DNA from: JAWLCQ01 sp041687095
GTDB taxonomy: Bacteria > Planctomycetota > Phycisphaerae > SM23-33
Reading direction: 5' to 3'
Length of the DNA stretch: 64,000 nucleotides
Assembly: GCA_041687095.1 (NCBI GenBank)
Contig: JAWLCQ010000007.1
Span: 1-64,000, forward strand
Shown: positions 17,219-25,800 of the stretch, piece by piece
How positions within the stretch are numbered: position 1 is the first letter of the stretch
Layout: every line of letters begins with the position of its first letter
Translations under genes and position numbers: made by a program
The notes under the pieces: model-generated
Told to the model about the DNA's origin: nothing
The model's database searches: none
What the model saw: only the letters and a program-made list of their open reading frames with translations

Positions 17219-18655
17219 CTACTCCCGCCGCGTGAGCGACTCCAGCGTCTGCAGGAAGCGGCGGCGGCGAACGGCGAGGACGTCGGCGGAGCCCTCGTCC
17301 TCCCCGCGCACGGCCGCCAGCCGCTGGGCCACCAGCGCCGCCGACTCGATCCGCACCTCCGAGAACCCCGCCCGCAACGCCTGCTGGACGGAGGCGGCGA
17401 GTTCGGGGGCGTCGGGGGCGGCGGATTGCTCGGCCATCTCGGCGACCTCCAGGTAGAGGACGGTGTCGGCGGGAACGGTCGTGCGCGTGCGGACGACGGC
17501 CTGCTCGTCGGAGAGTTCGGGGGCGTAGGCGGCGGTGGGGCGGTCGTGGAGCTGCATGCCCACCACCGTCACCGCCCGCACCCCGGGAAGGGGACCGCTG
17601 ACCACGCGGTCCGAAACCGCCACGCAGCCGCGGGCACAGGAGAGCACCAGCGCGATGTCCAGCGTGGCCTCATGACCAACGGACTCGATCTCGTAGCGGT
17701 GCACCCGCCGGCCGGGGCAGGCGGCGTCGGCGAAACCGCGGCGGGTGAGGACCATCTCGCGGTGCGCGGGGGACGTCCACCGCGTCTCGGCCGACTCCAC
17801 GCCCGTCCGCAGGTCCAGCCGCGAGTCCGACACCTCCGCCTTCCCACGCGTCAGATCGACGGCCTGCCCGTCCACGGTCACCTGCAGGGCCCACGCTCCG
17901 CCCTTGGCGGGCTCGCCCAGCAGCAGGTGCGTGGCGGCCTGGCGGGGGGTGAGGGGGCTGGTGGCCGTCCACAGGTCGCTCCGCCACCGCTGCTGCAGGT
18001 CGCGAAGCTTCGCGGCGGTCAGTTCCTCCAGGGAGCGGATGAACAGATGGGCATGCTTGAGCGACTCGTACGTGCCGATCCCGACGGTGACGAACCCCCC
18101 GTCGATGGCCGCGTCGATCCCGGCGGCGGCGTCCTCGACGACGATGCACTCGCTGGGGTCCGCCCCGGCGGCGCGAGCGGCGGTGAGGAAGATGTCCGGG
18201 TGGGGCTTGCCGTGCCTGTAGCGGAACCCGTCGATGATGTCGTGGAAGTACTCCGTGATCCCCAGCCCGTCGAGAACGGGCTTGGCATTCTTACTGGCCG
18301 ACCCCAGGAGGATCTTGATCCCGGCGGCGCGGAGGTCGTCGAAGAGGGCCCGCGCGCCCGGGAACAGGTCGTTGGGATCGATATTCTGGGAGAGGCGGCG
18401 GTAGTGCTCGTTCTTCTGCGTGGCGAGCTGCTCGAGCTGCTCCTCGTTGTAGTCCTTGGCGTGCTCGCCCAGGGCGATTTTCAGCGAAGCCATCCGCGAG
18501 ATGCCCTTCACCCGCTCCTCGAGATCGGGCGGGGGCTCGTGCCCGAGCGAGCGGACGAGGTCGCCCCACGCCTGGGCGTGGTACTTGGAGGTGCTCACGA
18601 GCACCCCGTCGAGGTCGAAGATCACGGCACGCAGCGGTCGTTCGGTAGCGGGCAT
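17219..18655 (-). CDS. HAD beta-phosphoglucomutase-like domain fused to a GH65-like N-terminal domain
   Basis: A 478-residue fusion. Residues 1-225 are a complete HAD subfamily I protein of the beta-phosphoglucomutase type: the nucleophile loop FDLDGVLVSTSKYH, LGSASKNA, and the acidic end VVEDAAAGIDAA. Residues about 235-440 resemble the beta-sandwich N-domain of family 65 glycoside phosphorylases (DLRTGVE, MVLTRRGFADA, RYEIES). The catalytic (alpha/alpha)6 barrel of GH65 is missing and there is no room for it before the next gene. Full fusions of GH65 with beta-phosphoglucomutase are known, so this may be a truncated relic or a regulated mutase. ATG at 18655 has AAAGGA upstream. Confidence 0.75.
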   Translation of the reverse strand: MPATERPLRAVIFDLDGVLVSTSKYHAQAWGDLVRSLGHEPPPDLEERVKGISRMASLKIALGEHAKDYNEEQLEQLATQKNEHYRRLSQNIDPNDLFPGARALFDDLRAAGIKILLGSASKNAKPVLDGLGITEYFHDIIDGFRYRHGKPHPDIFLTAARAAGADPSECIVVEDAAAGIDAAIDGGFVTVGIGTYESLKHAHLFIRSLEELTAAKLRDLQQRWRSDLWTATSPLTPRQAATHLLLGEPAKGGAWALQVTVDGQAVDLTRGKAEVSDSRLDLRTGVESAETRWTSPAHREMVLTRRGFADAACPGRRVHRYEIESVGHEATLDIALVLSCARGCVAVSDRVVSGPLPGVRAVTVVGMQLHDRPTAAYAPELSDEQAVVRTRTTVPADTVLYLEVAEMAEQSAAPDAPELAASVQQALRAGFSEVRIESAALVAQRLAAVRGEDEGSADVLAVRRRRFLQTLESLTRRE

Positions 18656-18807
18656 GGTCGGTATCCTTTCGAGACGGGGCAGTGTAGCGGGCGGGGGGGC
18701 TTGCGTCCAGAGCGGGAAGGGGACGTTTCGCCCCGGCCTGTTTCTGCTTCTCCTGGTTCCCGGGTCGGGGTTCCTCGCTCCCCAATCGCCAGTCCCCAAT
18801 CGCCGGG

Positions 18808-18836
18808 TTGACCCCGGAGCGCCGGGGGCGTACCAT
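18808..18836 (+). promoter_or_regulatory. Promoter of the RNase Z-like gene
   Basis: -35 TTGACC (18808-18813), 17-bp spacer, -10 TACCAT (18831-18836). The ATG at 18847 begins only 10 bp after the -10 box, so the transcript would have a leader of about 0-5 nt. No Shine-Dalgarno sequence precedes the ATG, consistent with leaderless translation. Confidence 0.55.
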
Positions 18837-18846
18837 TCCCCGTCCC

Positions 18847-19710
18847 ATGGAGATACGGCCGTACACACTGTCGCAGATCGAGTTCGCCGGGTTCCACGTT
18901 GCCGGGTACAGCGTCGCCGGGGAGGAGACCGTCCTCATCGTCCCCGAACTGGACTGCGTGTTCGACATCGGCAAGTGCCCGCGCGAGGCCCTCACCGTCA
19001 ACCACCTGCTGCTCACGCACGGGCACATGGATCACGCGGCCGGGCTCGTGTACTACTTCGCCCAGCGGGACTTCCAGGGCATCGAGACGGGCAAGGCGCT
19101 GGTCCCGGCCGACCTGGTGAACCCGCTGAAGGCGCTGATGTACGCGTGGGGCAAGGTCGAGGGCCACGTGCCCCCGCACGACTTCGTGGGCATGGTCCCC
19201 GGGGACCAGTTCGAGATCCGCCGGGGGCTCTTCGCCCGCGCGTTCGGGACGCGCCACGTGCCCGGGTCGCTGGGGTTCTCGATCGTGGACGTCCGCAAGA
19301 AACTCAAGGAGGAGTTCCTGGGGCTTACGGGCCCGCAGATCGTCGAACTCAAGCAAAAGGGCGTGGAGATCACCAACACCCTGGAATTCCCCCTCGTCGC
19401 CTACCTGGGCGACACGGGCAAGGCGAACTACTCCGACCTCCCCGACGTGGCCAACGCCCAGGTGCTCCTGGTGGAGTGTACCTTCTTCGAAGCCGACCAC
19501 ATCTCCCGCGCGCGGGCGGGGAGGCACATCCACGTGAAGGACCTGGGCGAGGTCCTGGAGGGGATGCGGAACGAGCACATCGTGATCGTGCACGTGACGC
19601 GGCGGACAAACATGGCCGCCGCCCGCAAAGCCCTCCGCGCCGCCCTCCCCAAGGAAACCGTCGACCGCGTCACCTTCCTCATGTCGCGAAAGCACATCGA
19701 GGAGGACTGA
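18847..19710 (+). CDS. Metallo-beta-lactamase fold protein, ribonuclease Z-like
   Basis: A 287-residue MBL-fold hydrolase. The signature LLLTHGHMDHAAGL supplies the zinc ligands HxHxDH; further ligands are likely in VAYLGDTG (Asp) and HVTRR (His) near the C-terminus. The domain order and the absence of the exosite arm typical of full tRNase Z suggest an RNase Z-like relative, although tRNA 3-prime processing is not proven. The ATG at 18847 was chosen because it starts the fold directly and lies just after a -10 box; the frame stays open 13 codons upstream across the promoter. Divergent from the HAD/GH65 gene. Confidence 0.82.
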   Translation: MEIRPYTLSQIEFAGFHVAGYSVAGEETVLIVPELDCVFDIGKCPREALTVNHLLLTHGHMDHAAGLVYYFAQRDFQGIETGKALVPADLVNPLKALMYAWGKVEGHVPPHDFVGMVPGDQFEIRRGLFARAFGTRHVPGSLGFSIVDVRKKLKEEFLGLTGPQIVELKQKGVEITNTLEFPLVAYLGDTGKANYSDLPDVANAQVLLVECTFFEADHISRARAGRHIHVKDLGEVLEGMRNEHIVIVHVTRRTNMAAARKALRAALPKETVDRVTFLMSRKHIEED

Positions 19711-19728
19711 TTATTTTCGAGTTATGAT

Positions 19729-19950
19729 TTTCGTAACCGTTCACGCCTTGGCATGCGACGACAGCAGCCTATAGAAACAGCCGGAGAGAAGGGGATTACA
19801 CAGATTTGAGGATGACACAGAAGTGAGAGAAGAGCGGTGTTCTTCTCCTCAATCTGTGCAATCCCATCGTCTGCGTAATCCCTTTCTTCGGGGCTGTTTC
19901 TTCTGTTCACGCCCTCGCCGCTGTCTGCGAAGGCGTGAACGGTTACGAAA
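19729..19950. repeat. Nested inverted repeat between convergent genes
   Basis: Outer arms of 21 bp match perfectly (19729-19749 and 19930-19950, beginning TTTCGTAACC). Inside lie shorter complementary stretches: GAAACAGCC (19775-19783) with GGCTGTTTC (about 19892-19900), and GGATTACACAGATT with AATCTGTGCAATCC. The island is clearly less GC-rich than the genes and fills the space between the RNase Z-like gene and the last gene of the ABC operon, where it could end transcription from both sides. Confidence 0.85.
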
Positions 19951-19964
19951 TCCGAAAATGCAGT

Positions 19965-20693
19965 CTACTCGACGCTCCCGACCCGGATGTCGAGTTCCTC
20001 GCGCCGCTGGAGGCGGTCCTTCTTCCCGTCCTTGATCCACAGGATGCGGTCGGACTTGTCGAGCATCTTGTGATCGTGGGTGGCCGTGATGACCGTCACC
20101 CCGTGCTCGTCGCACAGGCGGCGGAGCGTCTGGATGATCTCCTCGCCCGTGTGGAGGTCGAGGTTGGCGGTGGGCTCGTCGGCGAGCATGATGGTGGGTT
20201 CCATGGCCAGGGCGCGGGCGATGGCGATGCGCTGCTGCTGCCCGCCGGAGACCTCGTCGGGGCGATGGTGGAGGCGTTGGCCCAGGCCGACCTCCTCGAG
20301 CACCTCGGTGGCCCGCTGGGTGGCGGCGGCGGTGTCGGCCCCGCTGAACAGCACCGGCAGCATCACGTTCCGCAGGGCGGTCAGCGAGGGGATCAGGTTG
20401 AACGCCTGGAAAATGTACCCGATGTGACGGTTGCGGAAGTAGGACAACTGCCGCGACGTCTGCGCCGTCAGGTCCACCCCCGCAATGCGGATGGTGCCCT
20501 CGGAGGGCTTGTCCAGCGCCCCGATCATGTTGAACAGCGTGCTCTTGCCCGAGCCCGAGGGGCCCATGACGGAGAGGTACTCGCCCTGGTAGATGTCGAG
20601 GTCCATGTCCCGCAGGGCGTAGATGGACTGCCCGCCCATGCGGTAGATCCGGCTGACCCCGCGACATTCGATGATGGTGTTCTGCGTCGCCAT
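19965..20693 (-). CDS. ABC transporter ATP-binding protein (LolD/MacB type)
   Basis: A 242-residue ABC ATPase. Walker A GPSGSGKST (about residue 44), Q-loop region, signature SGGQQQR (about 147), Walker B IMLADEPTANLDL and the switch histidine in TATHD are all present, so it should be active. This class pairs with FtsX-type permeases in lipoprotein release or mechanotransmission complexes. It is the last gene of the seven-gene operon, 19 bp after the OPT-like transporter; its natural permease partner is probably the FtsX domain of the 1710-residue protein or the 550-residue permease. Confidence 0.93.
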   Translation of the reverse strand: MATQNTIIECRGVSRIYRMGGQSIYALRDMDLDIYQGEYLSVMGPSGSGKSTLFNMIGALDKPSEGTIRIAGVDLTAQTSRQLSYFRNRHIGYIFQAFNLIPSLTALRNVMLPVLFSGADTAAATQRATEVLEEVGLGQRLHHRPDEVSGGQQQRIAIARALAMEPTIMLADEPTANLDLHTGEEIIQTLRRLCDEHGVTVITATHDHKMLDKSDRILWIKDGKKDRLQRREELDIRVGSVE

Positions 20694-20712
20694 TCCGTAC
20701 TGCTCGCTTCCG

Positions 20713-22827
20713 TCAGAAGGGGATCTTGATGACGGCCTTGGAGAGGAAGTTCACGCCCACGGCCAGCACCGTGATGAGGCCCATGCCGCAACTGAACCCG
20801 GCCATAACCACGGGGATGTACTGCCGCCACTTGAGCCCCAGGCGCTTCTGGAAGTAGTACCGTCCCAGCAAGGCCCCCAGGAACTGCGGGATCACCGAGT
20901 GGGGGAGCGTCTGGTTGAGCCCGCGCACCACGCCGTAGATCAACATGATCGGCAGGTGGAGCGTGTAGAGGCTGAAGAACAGCAACGTGCCGAACCCCGC
21001 CCCGATCGCCAGATACCAGCCGTTGAACGACTCCTGGAACTGGCTGAACCGCCCGAGGGTCGAGGTGTAGATGATCGACTGGTTGGCGGCGTTGAGTTCC
21101 CACATCTTCTGGGCGTAGGGGTACTCGGGGCCCGGGATCTCGCCCAGGGACCAGATGAACTGCGCGAAGAGGATGGACGAGAGCAGCACGATGGGGATGA
21201 GGACGACCTCAGCCTTCCACAGCGACCAGAACCGCGTGCCGGTCAGTTCGGCCTGGCGGTAGAAGACGGTGCGGGCCCCGTAGTCCTCCATGGGCACGGG
21301 GAGGAACCAGACCTTCACGCCCCCGGTGTACCCGCTGAGCAGGAACGCCGCCTCACGGACCATGGGGATCTGCACGACCTGTCCGACCATGCCCTCCAGG
21401 CGGGCCGTCACATAGCTGATGATCGGGGTGTAGAGGAACGCGAAGAACAGCAGGGCGAAGAACACGCCCTTCTCCCGGAACTGCCAGTTCCACACCCAGC
21501 CCGTGTTCTCGATGAGCGACATCGACAGCCAGATGTAGAACAGCGAGGCGAAGAGGTAGGTGGCGATGATGATGGGCGTGCGGATGTCCCCGCGGCCCTC
21601 GGGGGTGAGGGGACGCCCGTCGCGGACCTCCAGCGTGTCGGGGGCCTCCTCGCGTTTCTTCTTCTTGGCGGCCGCGATGGACCGGATGACCTGGTAGACG
21701 CCCGCGACGGCGATGGCGATGGACACGCCGATCGTGAAGCTGAAGTAGAAGTCGATCTGGTTGGAGAACAGCGTCTGGACGGTGTTCGCCCCGCTGGGGC
21801 TCCAGGTGGGGAGGAGCCCTGCGTTGTAGAGGATGGGGTTGGCGACGAAGGTCATCAGCACCCCGATGAAGCTGCCGAGCATGGCGAAGAACGGCAGGAC
21901 CATCCCGAGGATGAACTGCCCCGCGTCGAGGGTCAAGCCCGTGGCGACGGCGGGGAGGAGATCGGCGGTCTTGTCGGTCCAGTCGACGAAGGGGATGGGC
22001 AGGATCTGGATGGGCGAGCCCAGCAGCGCGCCCGAGATCGTCGGCAGGGCCAGGTACACCGCCCCGAAGCCCAGCCCCAGCACTCCGCCCAGGCTGAAGA
22101 TCCGCCACCGCCACCCGGTCTTGGCGTCGGGGCCGTGGGACGTCTCCTCCGTCTGCTGCTCCGCCAACGCCATGATCCCCTGCACCCCGATGGGGGCCAT
22201 CGGGAACGGGAGGCGCTCGATGTCGCTGGCGACGCGGAAGAGCCCGTACCCCAGCACCGTGCCCTTGAAGCGGCCGATGATCTGGTGCAGGACGATCATG
22301 CCCAGCACGGGATACCAGGCGGGGTTGAAGAAGCTCCGGGCGGCGAGAACGTCGGGGTCCGTCGGGGCGTACCACCAGACCTCGGTCATCTTCTCCGCAA
22401 TGCCGTACCCGATCGCGCTCTCAGACTGCACGAAGAACTGGTTCCACAGGAGCCCGGAAAACGGCTGCCCCATGGCCGCCCCGGCCATGTAGAACAGCAC
22501 GAAGATCTCGGGGCGTGACAGCGTCTTATGGGCTCGCCGGGCGACCTCGATGAACAGGATGGCCGTCACCCACTGGGCCGCCGGGCCCACGCCCTGCCCG
22601 GCGAGGAGGCCCATGTACATGGCCCCGGGGACCATGAGCAGGGCGATGAACACCGCCGCCACCAGCGCCGTCCACGTGAATCCGCTCTCGAAGGTCGAGG
22701 GGACCTCCATGACGCGGCGGAACTCCTCGAGTTCCTTATCCAAGCGGATGTGCCCGCCGCCCCCAGGGGCGGGGGGGACTGGCTTCGGGGGGTCCTTCCG
22801 ATCGTCGTCCACGCCAATTGGGCTCAC
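20713..22827 (-). CDS. OPT-like oligopeptide transporter family protein
   Basis: A 704-residue membrane protein with a cytoplasmic proline/charged N-terminus (about 40 residues) and roughly 14 helices, separated by a lysine-rich loop (AAAKKKKREE) near residue 390. The family resemblance is to OPT/YSL-like proteins often annotated as peptide transporters in Planctomycetota. It starts with GTG at 22827, which overlaps the stop of the upstream gene (GTGA) and has GGGAGG before it, so translation is coupled. Being embedded between an FtsX fusion and an ABC ATPase is unusual for an OPT protein, and suggests it works with them. Substrate unknown. Confidence 0.78.
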   Translation of the reverse strand: MSPIGVDDDRKDPPKPVPPAPGGGGHIRLDKELEEFRRVMEVPSTFESGFTWTALVAAVFIALLMVPGAMYMGLLAGQGVGPAAQWVTAILFIEVARRAHKTLSRPEIFVLFYMAGAAMGQPFSGLLWNQFFVQSESAIGYGIAEKMTEVWWYAPTDPDVLAARSFFNPAWYPVLGMIVLHQIIGRFKGTVLGYGLFRVASDIERLPFPMAPIGVQGIMALAEQQTEETSHGPDAKTGWRWRIFSLGGVLGLGFGAVYLALPTISGALLGSPIQILPIPFVDWTDKTADLLPAVATGLTLDAGQFILGMVLPFFAMLGSFIGVLMTFVANPILYNAGLLPTWSPSGANTVQTLFSNQIDFYFSFTIGVSIAIAVAGVYQVIRSIAAAKKKKREEAPDTLEVRDGRPLTPEGRGDIRTPIIIATYLFASLFYIWLSMSLIENTGWVWNWQFREKGVFFALLFFAFLYTPIISYVTARLEGMVGQVVQIPMVREAAFLLSGYTGGVKVWFLPVPMEDYGARTVFYRQAELTGTRFWSLWKAEVVLIPIVLLSSILFAQFIWSLGEIPGPEYPYAQKMWELNAANQSIIYTSTLGRFSQFQESFNGWYLAIGAGFGTLLFFSLYTLHLPIMLIYGVVRGLNQTLPHSVIPQFLGALLGRYYFQKRLGLKWRQYIPVVMAGFSCGMGLITVLAVGVNFLSKAVIKIPF

Positions 22828-25800
22828 GCCACGCCTCCCATGCTCTCACGGTCCACCCGTTCCACGGGCAGCTCGTCCCAGGTTTCCAGGGTCTTCTGAC
22901 GGTAGCGGTTCATGACCTCGTCCGGCAGGGACCGCCAGATCAGCAACTGCTTGCGCAGGTCGTTGACGAACACGCGGTTGCCGCGACTCCAGTCGCCCTG
23001 CGCGCCGCTGTCGCGATGGATGAGGATTCGGACCTCATCGATGCCCTTGATCTCGCTCGGCTGCGAGAGCAGGGCGAAGGACTGGTTCACGCCCAGGTCG
23101 AACGGGGCCAGCGCCACCTTCGCCCGCAGGCCCAGCATGTCGTTGCCCTCCTGGCGGAAGACGTGCACCTCGGAGGTCGCGAAGCTGCCCAGCGACGTGT
23201 CGCTGAAGTTCTCGAAGTGCTCCCGCAGGAAGCTCACCACGCCCACGATGTCATAGGCGCTGACGGTGAAGGGGAAGACCAGATCGTAGAGGTTGCCCTC
23301 GGGCTTGGGAATGCGCCACGCCCGCTGGATGCCCGGGTTCGCCGACCGCGACGCCTTGAACGCCGGGTAGATCGTCGAGATCAACACGGTGCTCATGACG
23401 ATGAGGATGGTGACGATGGCGTTGGTGGAGCTGTAGTTCATCGTCGGGACGTCGATGTACCCCAGCGAGTTGAGCCAGCCCAGCAGGCGGGCGACGATCT
23501 GCCCCAGCAGGTATCCGCCCATGCCCCCGACGACGGCGTAGACGGACGCCTCGGCGAAGAAGAGCGAGGCGATGTGCGGGGGGGCGAGGCCCAGCGAGCT
23601 GAAGGTGTAGATCTCCCGCTCGCGGTCGCTCACGCTGCCCAGCATGGTCGCGAAGACGATCAGCCCGCCCAGCACGACCGGGATCAGCAGGTCCCGCCAC
23701 CCGCTCGCCTGCGTCAGCGAGGTGAACTTCAGGCGGTACATCCCGCCCCCCGCCCCCATGTAGGTGGGCAGGACCTTGACCTTCGCCACCCGCTTGCCGA
23801 TCACGCGGATCTGGTCCGGGTCGTGCGGGTAGATGCACAGCGCCCGCACCTGCCCGCCCATCCGCCGGGCGTTGTCGGCCGAGATCACCACCACCTTGTC
23901 CGGGGCGTACTGCACGAACTGGTGCGACTGCACGTCGGAGACTTCGGCGACCTCGGTGGAGGTCGTCGTCTGCGTCGCGTCCGCGATGCCCGACTCCTGG
24001 TAGTTCACCGGCAGCCACTTGGACCCCTCGACCATCGTGTAGGACTCGAAGGCGTAGTCCACGGTCCCGGCGAAGGTGAACTCATAGCCGCTGAACAGGA
24101 TCCTCGCCGTCCCGACGTCGTCGTCGGTCAGCTCGAGCCAGTCGCGGGCGGCCTCGGTGAGGAAGATCCCGTCCTGCTGCAGCAGTTCCAGCCGCCCGTG
24201 CAGGAACCGGTCGAGCCCCTGGCGGCGGACGTCCTCGGGATGGAGCCCGACGGCCGCCGCGAGCGGGACCAGGCGTCCGCTGAGGTCGGAGCGCAGGGCG
24301 ATCTTGCTGAGTTCGGTGTTGTTCTTGGCGGCGTCCTGCGCTTCTTTGGCGGTGGGGGAGACCCAGAAGCGCGGGACGACGTCGGCCTGTCCCGCGAGGA
24401 AGCCGCGCAGCGTGTTGTGGTACGCCTCCGACAGCGGGTTCCACAGCGGGTGGCGGACCAGCAGGCGGGGCGGACCCCCGGGCATGGGGGCCTCGTACGT
24501 CTCGCCCACGTCCCAGCTCGTCCCGAAGGACGCGAAGGTGAGGATCGTGAACGTCAGCAGGATCACCGTCAGGGAGGTCAGGACCGTCCGCACGGGCCGG
24601 CGGCGCATCGTCGAGATGCCCATGTTCACCGCCGCCATCATCGTGCTCAACCGCGACACGTCGGCCGAGTGCACCGTCGCGGCGAGCCCCTGCATCTTCT
24701 TGATCTCCGTCTGGAGCTTGCGCACCATGATGAAGATCACCAGGCCCGCCAGCAGAATGATCGTGAACGCCAGGAAGATGATGATCGGCGTGGAGGCGAT
24801 CTTGAACGCCGGGTTCACCAGGTACAGCGTGGCGAACGTCAGCAGGAAGAACCCCGCGAACCACCCGATCTGGCGGTAGATGTGCGGGGTGCCCACCAGC
24901 AGCCGCTCCAGGGCGTACGCGAAGGGCATGGCCAGCAGCAGCAGCAGCACCACCGCCGTCACCAGGTCGTTCATCACGCTCACGAGGGGCGAGTAGACCC
25001 CGCGGAAGTACCCCGCGCTCGCCGACAGGCTGCCCAGAACGTAGTCCAGGGTGGAGCGGGGGGCGATGACGGCCGGCTCACCGGGGCCGGTGGGGGGGGC
25101 GGGGCGAAGCGTGTCAAGGACCGCGTGGGCGTCGCTCTCGATGTCCTTGCCCTCCCCGCTGAGTTCCACCAGCGAGGGCTGGGGGATGCGGACCCCGCGG
25201 AGCAGGCGGAGGCGGTACTCGTCCAGGACGCGGAGGTCATGCACGGTCCGCAGCGGAGTGAAGGGGTGCGCGAAGGGATCGTCCAGGGGCATGCCCTCGC
25301 CCATGTAGTCGTCGAGGGAGTTGTTGAGGATCACCATCGCCGTCTTGTTGAAGAGCTTGTAGCCCTTGGCGTCCATGGGGGCGAAGACGGTCAGGATGTT
25401 GCCCGACTCGCAGACCAGCGCGCGGTCTTCGGGGAACTGGGCGGTCGACATCGCCCGCATGGTCGTTGTGTCGCCGCTGCGGTCCGAGCCGTAGTCCACC
25501 AGGGTCTGCCACTTGGTGCGGAAGATGGTGACGGCGATGGACTCGGGCTTGTGCCCGAGGGTCTTCTTGGTCGTCGCCGACGTGATGAGCCCGCGGTCGT
25601 CGAACGTGGAGGCGAAAACGACGGGGTTGCCGAAGACGCTCCGGGAGACGAGGCCCGACTCGAAGTTCCCGTTGGCGTTGACGAGGGACCGCAGGGCGTG
25701 CTCGTACCCGGGGGGGATCTTCTCGACGGGATTGCCTGTCCAGTGGGCGTTGGCGTAGTGGGCGACGGCGTCGCGGATGGTGCGGGCCCGCAGGCCGGTC

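Noticed and set aside
18656..18846. Riboswitch or regulatory RNA in the divergent gap
   Set aside because: Only a short direct repeat (CCCCAATCGCC) and a promoter can be recognised; no conserved riboswitch core was seen.
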